Source: Nymphalis io
Taxonomy: Eukaryota; Arthropoda; Insecta; Lepidoptera; Nymphalidae
Direction: 5' to 3'
DNA: 64,000 nucleotides
Assembly (NCBI RefSeq): GCF_905147045.1
Contig: NC_065895.1
Coordinates: 11,351,001 to 11,415,000, forward strand
Shown: positions 10,760 through 22,219 of the stretch, piece after piece
Numbering within the stretch: position 1 is the stretch's first letter
Layout of the letters: the number at the start of each line of letters is the position of its first letter
The notes under the pieces: generated by a model
Told to the model about the DNA's origin: nothing
Databases searched by the model: none
The model's input: the letters and a program-made list of their open reading frames with translations, nothing else
Made by a program: the position numbers and the translations under genes

Positions 10760-13290
10760 CTTCCATAGTATATATTTTTTTTCTAGTAATACAAACAAAT
10801 ACTTAAAACGCAAATCTGGCCATAACACAGGCCGCATTTCCACGCTTTACGGCAATGGATAACCTTTGCGCCAAGACCCGGAGCGAGTGTCAATCTTCTA
10901 GGAATTGCATCTTCTCAGACATGTTGTCCGTGCTTTTGTGTATCTTATCTTTAATTTATATTAATGTTGTTTAAATATAGCTACGTGTTATTGGTAGGCA
11001 GCATCGTAATATATTTTTTAAGATTGAAAACTTTTGACGTCCTAGAGTTCAAATGGCTTTTTTATTGACAAGTGTGCCAGTTAAGTTACTTGAAATGTTA
11101 GTTGTCTTGTCATAGTACATTATAATGTCTTAGTATTGATGGCCGTAAATCCCGAGCCGCGAAGTAATATTAAATTAGGTAAAAACTACATCCCTCACTA
11201 CATTACTCCCTATGATATTGTTGATATTTATTCTATAATAAATATGCAATAAAAATACCACTCGCCTGCCAGTTGACGTATAGATACGCTTTTATTTATT
11301 TCGATAACAAAATAAAATTTATTTTGAAAATAACAGCATTGTAAGCAATTAGATGAAAAAAAAACAACATAATCGATACAACACGTGAATTCTTCTAAAC
11401 GTGACACTCGAATCGTGTGTAAGAAATTTTAAATAAATAAAATCAATTTAAGAACATAAAATAAAAGTTTGAGAAAAACATTTACGAACGAGATTAACTC
11501 GAGATAAGTGAGCCAATTGGAAGTGCTTCGAGAAACCTTTTAAACAAATGTGAACACAACCGTTGGTAAAAGGAGATCACTCTTGGTGCAAGTCACTACA
11601 GACAATGGACAGTGTGTCCAAAAATGAACAGAAATGTTATGCCACAGATTATAAGATGGTAGCGATTTTAAATCTATTGTCAATGGTCTGAAAACTTTAT
11701 ACACAAATTATAATTTGTCGATTCATCTTTAATGTTTTTAGCGAAATATTAAAAAAAAAAAAAATTTAACTTTTTGAAATATATGCATACTATCTTCTCT
11801 TATTATAAGACAAAACAGAACCGTACATTTTTCTACTCTGTCTTTCGATTTGCTTTTTTGTTTAGTAGCTATTGACGGGTTGGAAATAAAGAGAAAATTA
11901 AATGTGGAAATAAAGGCAAAATTTTAATTTTGACTGAGGTCGTTTCGTCCAATGTGACGAACACTAGACCATACAAATATTAGCAATATTAGTTATTTCA
12001 TTTTTTTAAAGTATTACTAGTAGTCAAAGTACTTTATCAAAATAGTATCGATTTTCCTTATGCAGGAAAATATACAAGATCATTTGACCTTTTATGTTTT
12101 ATTATATGTATAAATGTATGTTATAGATGGATACTCTTGACTGGGATACTTTTATAGTAAAGAGAATGTAGGTCAATATCGTTCAACAATGCATCTAAGG
12201 CATGCGAATGTAATATTCAATCGAGCATAAAGAAGTTAAAGTAACTTATAAATGGTATACATTTAAGCAAAGGTTTATTTCAATACAAGTTTAAAAAAAA
12301 AGAATTACTCGTCAAGCTTCATTTAAAAAAATAATTTGTATATTTCATTTAGAAATTGTTATGTTTAATCTTATATTTAAAAATGGATTTTATTGTTTGA
12401 AATTATGGAATTCAACACTGTTTGACCGATCAGCATGAAAGTTGGCAGATATATATATTGTTTCATAGAGTACAAAATATTTATATCATAAAATAATAAT
12501 TTTATATTATATATTTTATTATAACTTGCCACTAGATGGCATTTTTATAAGCAAGAAGCAGTAACTTCTAAAACGATCAACCGATTACCAAGACTATGAG
12601 TATACATCTGCGCACAGAGAGTATTTACGCCGAGTCGTATAAGATAATAGATTACAAGTAAATCTAAAGAGGCATTGCATCTCATAACGAGCATTGACCC
12701 GTATTTATATAAAAATATAATTAACATTAGATTGCTTTTTTAAATAATAGTTTGATGGAAATAAAACAATTCAATCGCTCTCAGTTCATCACTTGATATA
12801 CACATCCGATTCAGTTCCGATAGTAAGATAGCGCACAGCTGTTACGACACACCATCGATACGATCAGACATTCAAGATGTTTTGACCGAACCTCGGTTAG
12901 ATAACAAAAATGGCGCTTACGTAAACTCACGTTTATCATCGAGCTTTCTTCGAGATCGACTTGAAGTGGCCACGGGAGACAGCTATCGTTGTTATTATAA
13001 CAATATTTATTTTGCGTAATTGTTGGTTTGTTTGGTAACATGGGTATGTTATTATGACGTTGAATTATTTGACGATGCGAAGAACGCTTACTTTTTATTT
13101 TATACGGAACAATTGATTAAAGCTATACAGTTACATAAAACTTTCAGTTTCGTAAAGGACCACTTATCTACCACACACACACAACTGCTAATACATCGAT
13201 ATAGATATATATATATTTTACTTTATAATTAGACTTGTTTTTTTTAAATAGTTATTTTGTATTATGATCATAAACTTTATTTCTTCCTAG
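10760..13290. other. AT-rich unique DNA with a CTCF-like motif
   Basis: No gene is recognised. The stretch 12780-12980 is less AT-rich than its surroundings and could be a conserved non-coding block. At 12529-12543 the sequence ccactagatggcatt matches 14 of 15 positions of the general CTCF core as I recall it. A short (CA)n run lies at about 13171-13181. Confidence 0.4.
12529..12543 (+). promoter_or_regulatory. CTCF-like motif
   Basis: Sequence ccactagatggcatt fits the CTCF core pattern CCASYAGRKGGCRSY at all but one position (from memory of the motif). Insect CTCF binds a related core at insulators. The flanks are plain AT-rich DNA, so function is unproven. Confidence 0.3.
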
Positions 13291-13378
13291 TCGCTTCGTT
13301 GGTCTAGACTCTAGAAGTTAGTTTTTAGGCTGCTGATTCCGAGGGTTCAAATCATTGATAGTATCAACAAAAGTTATT
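13291..13378 (+). mobile_element. SINE-C copy 2, head fragment
   Basis: Plus-strand relic starting tcgcttcgttggtctagact, with the internal ggctgctgattccgagg and a B-box-like gggttcaaatc. The 3' block present in the other SINE-C copies is not seen. Substitutions in both boxes suggest an old, transcriptionally dead copy. Confidence 0.55.
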
Positions 13379-14360
13379 AAATTTTATTGATTAATCATTC
13401 TCATTAGCAAATTGTAGTTAGGAAGTTATCAGTGTTTGGATTATGAGAGTGACCTCTGTTTGTGCACAAACTTATGCATAATGTTCTGCTGGTCTTTGAG
13501 ATTAGCCGCAGTGATCGAAATGCGGTCAGAAAAACTTAATTTCTTAAAAACTTGAAATGTAAGTATATTATTACACCATAAGAAAGTTAATTCATAATAT
13601 CGACATAATTTCAATGACTAAACCAAATAACTTTAGCCCATGTTGCGTCACAGATGGTGGTGATACAGAAAACAAGTTTGAGGTCACGACCAATACCGGA
13701 AGCAATTCAGATTTTTTCTACGTAAACAAACTTTGTGTAAACAAGAAAATTAACTTTAATAATTCAGAAGCTAAAACGGAAAAAGCCAGAATTCTTAATA
13801 ACAATATTAGCATTAAAACATCGTAATGGTTTTTACATAATGACAGAATTCCTAATGAATGAAGTGCGAACATGAAGATAATGACGTAAAAGTTAAAGTT
13901 CACGAGTTAAAACAGAGACTGCAATTATTAAAACAATTAATAAAACCATACAATAAGGTTTTAATGTGGAATGACAAATTGTTTGAAAGTTATTATGCGG
14001 CGTACAGGAGCCGATCGTGAGTCACGCGTGGTCACAGCAATACCAACATGTTAATTATTCTGACTGGCGTGGCTTTTACGTTTATTCACGTAATTGTACA
14101 TCACGCCGAACGCACATATTCTATTGTGAAACTTATACTGTAAATGTAGGTAATGCAACTAAAATAGACTAACATTAATATTAACGATAATTATTATTTA
14201 AGCTTGAAAACGAGACGTATTTTGTAGATTATATGCGATTATTTTATCAGAACAACTGTCAAATAACCGCCAAGTAAAACATTTTATATGATTAATAACA
14301 GAAAATAAAAAAAACCACCGCTTAATATATAAATATAAATTAGGATATAATATAAAAGCG
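13379..14360. other. Unique AT-rich DNA, no gene seen
   Basis: A short open frame at 13614-13826 (plus) starts with ATG but has no recognised similarity. Nothing else is supported here. Confidence 0.4.
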
Positions 14361-14445
14361 CTGAGATGACCAACTTTTTAACCGAAGATTGCAGGCGAAA
14401 ACACGGCTCGGCTTGAAATCATCGTGATGAAGCCTGTACGTCGAT
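14361..14445 (+). mobile_element. SINE-B relic, internally deleted (possible)
   Basis: It reads cgctgagatgacc, then ttttaaccgaagattgcagg and aaatcatcgtgatgaagcct, in the same order as the SINE-B head, B-box region and ...acatcgtgaggaaacct segment, but with deletions between the blocks. A second head-like piece, gcgagatagcacagtgggtt, lies at 14679-14698. Both assignments rest on short matches. Confidence 0.35.
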
Positions 14446-14449
14446 GAAG

Positions 14450-17328
14450 ATGATGGGAGGATTTGTTTCACTAATTGTTTAAATATCTTAATTAAAAAAC
14501 TAATAAATTAATAAAAAAAAGTAGACATAATAAGACGTCAGTGTCCACATGGACATATGGACATGGACATGAAGTGACGCAATGAAACGAATTAAATGAT
14601 CCATCAAGCATGGCGTCGTGTAGTACGCTCTATCTACTTTATTAATGTATTCCGATAAAATACATAGAAGCTAAAGGTTGCGAGATAGCACAGTGGGTTA
14701 CAGATTAACATAATTCTACATTAATTCAAGATGTATTAAGGTGAGCTTTATAACGTACATTTCTGTTTGATTGATTTAAAACATTTATACGTTTCACATT
14801 TTAAATATTCGTTTCCTTTAAAATATTTATTTATTAATTCAGACACAGGCGGTGGTAGTTTTTTTAGTTAGTTAATCAACATAATTGCGAGCCTCATATT
14901 ATAATTTATACACTACTATTTTCCGCCTGTGGAGTTTAAGGTACCCTATGCCCTTTTCTGTCTTTGACATTGACAAGATTTACGCAAAATTTCATATTTA
15001 TCAGTTGAACATTTTAGATATGAAATCGTAACAAGCAAACAAATATAATTTCGAATTTAAGATATTATAATCTGCATAGTTAGGATTTCATAAATATTAA
15101 ATTGCAAATAAACGTTTGTATATAATTGCGGTGTCGTCAAAAGATGATGTTTCGCGATTCTGTAAACAATTTGTATACTCGTTGTTAAAATAAAATCTTC
15201 ATATTGTCTCAGTGTTATACAACACAAATAACAGAGTAAAAAAAAACTAAACTTATTATGTATAGAAGAAATCATATCACGTTTCTCGAACATGTTTTAG
15301 GAATAAAATAAAATACGACTTCATGGTTATCCAAATACAGTTATTAAGTTAAACAAGCATTGCGAAATTGAAAATACATAAGGACTCGGCGATTATTTCT
15401 GACGTATGCCAAATGACTTAAAGGCAATACCCTCAGACCTTTACCCAAACGTGGGAAAGATTGAACTCAAAAGATATATTGTTTGCATATTTTGTTATAT
15501 TGTTCTAAGTTTTAACTTCATATTTGCATTTTTTATTATTACAAAACACGAAACTTTAAACATCTAGAATACTTTATAAGATTAACGTGATCATCCTGAA
15601 AGTTAAAAATAAGAAAACGAAATGTTCTTGTTTTGAAATCTCTTATTGATAGTAATTTAATAAATATTAGGATTAAGTTAAGTCTGCAGTGACACGGATC
15701 GTATCAAACTGTAATCGTTACTTACTTACGTCTTAACCAATCCCAAAAGCGAATACTACAAGCGAGTACCCTTTGAAAGTGGGTAAGGCGGATTATTTCT
15801 GCGCTGTAATAGACGATCTATTGTGTTGTCAGTTGCACGCTGTTTGCATTTCCCGGTGATAAATATGCACGGACGCATCGCAGGCGCTTGCTGACAAGGT
15901 TTTGGTGCGAAAACGTTAGAAGGGATAAATGCAACTTCAATCAATTGAACATTTGTGCAGCCGTGGAAATAAATACCCCTCTAAAGTTCATTGAAGGTAC
16001 ACATCATATTGAAGGATGTTTTTAATGTCGAGATATCTCAAATACTTTATTATGTTGAAATGAAAAAGTTTATTGCAATGTTTTTTTTTAATTAATTTGG
16101 AAACAATGAACCTTGTTAAGATATCAATTAAACGTAAGCACTATTTAATAAAATTAGCTAAGTTAGCTTCGAATGATTTGTTTCGACTTTAAGTAACAGA
16201 CGTAATACGAAATGTCATATAAAACTAAAACGACATTTACAAATCTCTGTCGTATCTGATACAACACGGTGGAGCTCAAGCTTGATGAACGGTGCGCACG
16301 CGACCACGCGCCGGTTGCGCTTGTGCACGATTTGGGTCAAGGCAGCCGCAGGACTGCACTGAGACGATTGTTACAAATTGCCGTTTAGTTGATCCATATG
16401 CATTTTGACTATGACCTAAAACCGAAAGTGCTTCTGTTATTGTTATTAATGGTTTCGATGATACTGATTCGATCATCAAGGCGTTAGTATTTTTTTAAAT
16501 TAATTACATATGAAACCAAGTGATAAATACATGTTTTACTTTTAACTGATATGATTCATTAAACACATCGGTACCATCGGGATTGATAAATTAATGATTG
16601 TTATCAATGAATGGATTTTCCATAAAAACTGTTCTTATTAGTCTATATTTTCGTTCGTCAGACCGTTCTTTATGTACGTACCAATATTTAAATAGTCTTA
16701 CATTGCGGATCGCGCAGATACGTAAGCTGTTATTACAATAATGTGTGGTTCCCAAAAATTACGGGCGTATTAAAGCTTGCATAAGGTCTCATTAGAAGGT
16801 CAGTCTTAGAAACTGTGTTTTAACTCTCACCTTGTTCTACAAACATTATCAACTTAATTTATATACTTAACAAAATTACATCGTTACTATAATTTACTAT
16901 AAATAACGTTTGAAATTTTCTCAGTTTAATACGAATGGTAACAACATAGCCATGTGTTAATGGCCAGTGAAGGTCAAGTGGTAGTCGATTGGATCTTAAC
17001 AAAGTATATAACGAAAAAGTTCTCGTCGAATATAATCCAATACATAAACAGTTACAAGTGTATGAAATATGATATCACTTTTCCCTTCTTACAATAAAAT
17101 CGGATGTTTAACTTATACAAAATTCTATTAGATCTTTCGAGCGTTCGTATTGTGTTTTGTATCGAATGTGATTTATACGTCATGAACAATAAGTAAGCAG
17201 AAAATATTCGGGATACAAATATCTTTTGCGTTTAGTATTTCATACAGAAAACATCCAACATTCGACCTGGCACAACAACAATAGCTTATTTAGCTTTTAG
17301 TGAATTTAGTAAATTGTTTGATATATAA
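14450..17328. other. Unique AT-rich DNA with short tandem units
   Basis: Positions 14545-14570 hold a short tandem array of the unit atggac/atggacat. The block 16260-16350 is locally GC-rich (gcgcacgcgaccacgcgccg) but shows no exon signals that I trust. No gene is supported. Confidence 0.4.
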
Positions 17329-17625
17329 GCCGAGATGGCCCAGTGGTAAGAACGCAAGAATCTTAACAGATGATCGTGGATTCAAACCCGGCAAGCACCG
17401 CTGAATTTTCATGTGCTAAATTTGTGGTTATATTTCATATCGTGCTTGACGGTGAAGGAAAACATCGTAAGGAAACTTGCATGTACCTAATTTCACTAAA
17501 ATTCCGCCACATGTATATTCTACCAACCCGCATTGGAGCAGCGTGATGGAATAAGCTCCAAAACTTCTCTTAAAAAAGGGAGAGGAGGCCTTAGCCCAGC
17601 AGTGGGACAATCACAGGCTGTTGCT
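17329..17625 (+). mobile_element. SINE-B copy 2, full length
   Basis: Head gccgagatggcccagtggta (A box), B-box-like gattcaaacccggcaagcac, ggtgaaggaaaacatcgtaa, gcgtgatggaataagctcc, and 3' end gcccagcagtgggacaatc then caggctgttgc. Same family as 7505, diverged by scattered substitutions. It encodes no protein. Confidence 0.88.
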
Positions 17626-19489
17626 TACTGTTGATATATATGAATTCGTTTATTTATAATTCAAGCGCAACTCAATAAAATACCATATGCTATTCTGGAA
17701 GGAGTCCCCTGTAATTTCGAAAGTCATTGTTCCGTGGGAATAAAGACAACAGGTGATGTATCAACATGTGCAGTCACGCTTGCGAACACACAGTCAATAG
17801 CCGGTGTAAAAAAGAACTAAGTACTTTATAATTAAGCTTAAATTCATGGTAAACTGTTATGTTTTGGGTTTATAAAATTATTTTAATCAGAATATCTATC
17901 GATCGGCTATAGTGACTTTGAAAAATATAAAACGTTTTCGAATAATCTTATCGTTTTAAATTTATAATTAATAAAATAATAATAATAACACACAAGATAC
18001 GTCTTGTTTATACTACTAGTAACTGTATATGCCGTTCTTTTTTAACTTGAACCACAGACAAAGAAATACATGAACGGAAGAGCAAACATTCCACAGCTCA
18101 CAGACGGAGGGTGTGCGTCGGACTGTGTCCCCTGCGACTGAGGGACGGAGTGCACCAAATGTTACGTCGAAATTACCTATCTGTTGTATAATATCGTGAT
18201 AAAAATGTTATGGCATTGCATCAGGGTTTCGTCTTTTGGGATTTGATTGTCATTTTTTTTAAGAAATTATTTTTGCAATCGTAATAGAATGCCAATTTAT
18301 TTCTCCAACATTCCTATTGTATATTTGTATGTTGGTTTTAGTCACAAAATAACCATTTTGAAACATAAAACTTTCTTTTTGTACTAATAATTTTTAGTAA
18401 CGTACTCACGTAGCTCAGACAATTATGAAGCTGTAAGCCAGTCACATTCACCGCAGATCCAATTATCGATGAGGTAGATGAGTTTAGCCTGCTTCATGGC
18501 TATCACGGGAGATGACATATGTAAAGTTTTACATAATCATGGTTAGAATATAAGAGCAATAAGTGTGCAATTTCTTTTATATGTATTGTATTCAATAGTT
18601 TCTATATACATAATAATTTGAATAATCAATAAATATTTTCTATTTCGTCAACTTATTGTATTAATTACTTTATAAATTCGACTTTGTTGTTAATATTTGT
18701 ATTGGACGCTTTCATTGTTTTGATGGCTGCTTGGTTTTAGCTAATCTTGATACATGTTTAATTAAAACCATGTAATATAGACATTACAGGATTGAGCAGC
18801 TAGTATTTACCTCGTTAAGTTCTCGTTTTGTAAAATAAATAGCTGACCCACATGATCAACAATGGATCTAGTTTAAGAGTAGGCGTCGTTTTCTCCTTCA
18901 CAAAAACTGCGAGCCATCCGTTAAGAGATTAAACGGTTGACAGTAGCAAAATAGCGTTATCATCTATGACGAATGGGAGAGATTAGGAAGGGATTTTAGG
19001 GAGTCATTTGTAATACGATTTGACACACATGCATAAATGTGACTGCAGAAGATAGTAAATAAATGATAGTTAAAAATCGTGGGTTAGTATTGATACGTAC
19101 GTTTTCGATTATTGATAAAAATAATGCAATTTTTTCATAGCATTTGATTGATGATAGTTAATAATGTTTGTTATATTGATAATATTTTAAGTTATTCGGC
19201 CATCAGTTCTTTTGTTCCTCAGTTTAAATGTAGAGCGAGCCAGGGTTTCCAGTTGGTAAAGTATTATATGTATAATTTGAAGTCCATTGGCAATATGATT
19301 AATCATTTTAGGATGTCTACTCATTCCCAACAAAATGCAATATATGTATAAATATGTTGCACATGCAGCTTATTGTTGCAGTGCTGCAGCAGTTGGGCGA
19401 TTTGTAGTTCTGTGCGCGTAGTGCGAATTTTTTTAACTTTTTCCGTAACGTTGACAATATCTGCAATTTGTACGGAATTCCCATTATTC

Positions 19490-19504
19490 TCACTAGACGG
19501 CGCT
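19490..19504 (+). promoter_or_regulatory. CTCF-like motif
   Basis: Sequence tcactagacggcgct matches 13 of 15 positions of the pattern CCASYAGRKGGCRSY as recalled. A second weaker match, ccagagggcg, is at 19639-19648 and retains the core but not its flanks. Both are about 70-220 bp from an NRF1-like palindrome. Confidence 0.35.
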
Positions 19505-19707
19505 GTTTTCATTCCATACAAATCGTAGTTAACATCAACGCTATCGAATAAGTAAAAAAACTCGCAGTAGGCACACTGCACTCATATGAAAAATTCGTGA
19601 GAAATGATGTGAGATAATCGTATATTCCCTTCGGCTGGCCAGAGGGCGTATATTGAGGGAGCATTTTAATATCCACCCTTGCACAACCGAACAAAAGTGA
19701 ACAATGA

Positions 19708-19717
19708 GCGCATGCGC
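19708..19717. promoter_or_regulatory. NRF1/Ewg-like palindrome
   Basis: The sequence gcgcatgcgc is the core site of vertebrate NRF1 and its insect homologue erect wing. Such a CpG-rich 10-mer should be well below one copy per 64 kb in DNA this AT-rich, yet it occurs twice (also 27622). No matching exon or TSS was identified nearby. Confidence 0.35.
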
Positions 19718-21896
19718 GGTGCATTGTGCTATTTGGAAGCGAATAATTTTTTTACTCTCTTTTTTTAACAATAAAGCAATGCACAAAACAATCGGTCAAT
19801 GAGTAGGGTCACGCTTTACGAACTATAACAATGGAGGTGCCGAAATTAATGAACAGTTTGACCGGAGTTGTTGCGAATACTTTTGTTGAAAGAGAACAGT
19901 CCGGTTGTACTCTTTCCGTTGACATAATTATTATGATTTAATCGAAATAACGAGCTTATAAAACGACAGCTCATCATACATATCGCTCTTGAATCATTAA
20001 TCATGAATAATAATACGAGAGATCGATTGCTGCTTATTTCGTAAAACATTTATAGATTCAAATATACGATAAACACATCAGCATGTGACAGCTCTATCGC
20101 CTTGCAATATTCTTGTCTGACACGCGCATGCACGTGACCGGACCCTTGCTTCATATACCTAGCTTACCCTATCAAAATTAGTAGCGAAAAATATCACATT
20201 ATACATAAACCGTACAAAGTAACGTCTCCCATAATAATGCAAGATAACGTGGGAAGAACTATTAAATATTTTTTAAGGAAATATAAAAAAAATATACAGT
20301 GTATTTATATACGGCTTTATGATAAGTAATATAATTTATCTAACAACTGTAATACATAATAAACACAAGCGATAAAACTATATAATGAGATTATAAAAAA
20401 CGTTTTCTTTTATACTTTTAACAAATAGACAAACAGATTATATGACAGCTATAATAAAGGATTATATAGTCAAAAGTGTCATCGAGTATTATTAACGATC
20501 ATTCCATAATCATATTAAAGCGTTTAAGAGATTCTTCCAAAATCCCTTCGTATTAAACCAGGATGAAAAACTGACATTATCACGTTATAAATTTTCTCTA
20601 GCTTTGCGCAAGAATAGCCAATAAATTGTCACGCTATTCCCCAGCACAGAAAGGGCGGCGATACAGCCCTTCAAAACAGAAATTATTGTGTCGAATCCAG
20701 ATATAATGGGGCGACGAACCCCAACTATTGCTACGTAAAAAAATTCGTCATGTTAATCTTCTATATTTTAATTATTTAACGCAACGACATATTCTTAGAA
20801 GACACGGGTTGAAATATTATACTTCAATGTTTGTCTTGAAGACAAATGATGAACAATTTGTCTCTATCAAACATTTAACATTAATATAACTGCTTTATTA
20901 GTATTATAAAATACGATAAAGTGAAAAAAAAATTTAATACTATGCGCTGTACCATAAAAGGATTCCTCAATAAATGCATATATTTAATCTTTAATAATTC
21001 CATTTTGTAATAAATACCATACGAAACTTGCTGTTTTTTCACTGCAAGGTGTAGAACGCAATAGACAAATTTAAAACATGGGTAATAAAAACATGACAAG
21101 GCCAACGATACAACATTGTAAACACGTACACCTGCATCTATTGTGGTACACTATCCGCACATAAAACATCCAACAATAAAATTTGATCTAGATACGTGCG
21201 TACATCGTACCGGAGTTCAACGGAAATTGTGCGTGCGTCCAAGCGAAATTAACGCGAACCGCATTATATCCTGTGGACCGTATGCATCTAACTGTAATGA
21301 GAATGGGGTTGATAAATCTTTTTTTATATTAAATAACAAAAGGCGAAGGAATCATATCATTCATAGTTTACATAAATTAAATTAATAATTATCGTTATTG
21401 ACTGAGAATAAGTCAAGTTTGCAATTTCCGATTCAATTTACATGAAACAACGATACAAAAACAAAATCAATATCAATTATACTGAACTGTTTCAACAAAA
21501 ATCATTTAATAAAAATAATAGTTCAAAAGTCAGAGGATTAAAACATGAATCAACGTAATCGATCAATGTAGTTTTCGCAGACGTAGTAGATAAGATTAAA
21601 ATAACACACACGTGTAGATTAATTTGATTGAATGGTTGTTTTGGAAACATGATCGGTGTGGGTGTTTTGTAAATAAACAGTGTGAAGCGTTAGTTGCTAT
21701 AACAATTGTAAAGTTGCAATCGACATGTAATTAATTATGATTTAAGCTTGACATTGTCCGAAACTATTTTACAAATACGCTTAAATGATGATTTTTATAA
21801 CTTAACGACAAAGGAATGTTAAGGCTAGTTTATTTTTTTTTTTTTTAAATTTTATAATATATAATGTCAGATTAAAAATAATATTACTGTAATATC

Positions 21897-22219
21897 GTAA
21901 CAGCCTGTGAATGTCCCACTGCTGGGCTAAAGGCCTCCTCTCCCTTTTTGAGGAGAAGGTTTGTAGCTTATTCCACCACGCTGCTCCAGTGCGGTTTGGT
22001 GGAATACACATGTGGCAGAAATTCTTTGAAATTATACACATGCAGGTTTCCTCACGATGTTTTCCTTCACCGTAAAGCACGAGATGAATTATAATCACAA
22101 ATTAAGCACATGAAAATTCAGTGATGATCGATGATCGTAGATTCAAACCCGGGCAGGGTTTGAATCTACGATCATCGATTAAGATTCACGCGTTCTTACC
22201 ACTGGGCCATCTCGGCTTA
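21897..22219 (-). mobile_element. SINE-B copy 3 with internal inverted duplication
   Basis: Minus-strand copy running from gtaacagcctgtgaatgtcc, through gcttattccaccacgctgct and ggtttcctcacgatgttttc, to the head gccgagatggcccagtggta (reverse complement at about 22199-22218). Between the body and the head, where the sequence should read ...caccactgaattttc, the B-box region is present twice in opposite orientations, making a hairpin (22127-22179). Otherwise it is well preserved and near full length. Confidence 0.88.
22127..22179. repeat. Perfect 24-bp inverted repeat inside SINE-B copy 3
   Basis: Arm 22127-22150 (ending gtagattcaaaccc) is the exact reverse complement of arm 22156-22179 (starting gggtttgaatctac), with a 5-base spacer gggca. 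The right arm is the normal SINE-B B-box region; the left arm is an inverted extra copy that replaces the usual sequence. The perfect identity suggests a single recent snap-back event. Confidence 0.9.

Larger units (their letters stand above)
17626..21896. other. Mostly unique DNA with a motif-rich block at 19.4-19.8 kb
   Basis: No gene or transposon is recognised. The block 19380-19760 is less AT-rich than its surroundings and contains two CTCF-like motifs and one NRF1/Ewg-like palindrome, annotated separately. The open frames around it (for example 19509-19786 on the minus strand) overlap each other in different frames and look accidental. A second locally GC-rich stretch lies at 18050-18165. 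Confidence 0.4.
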
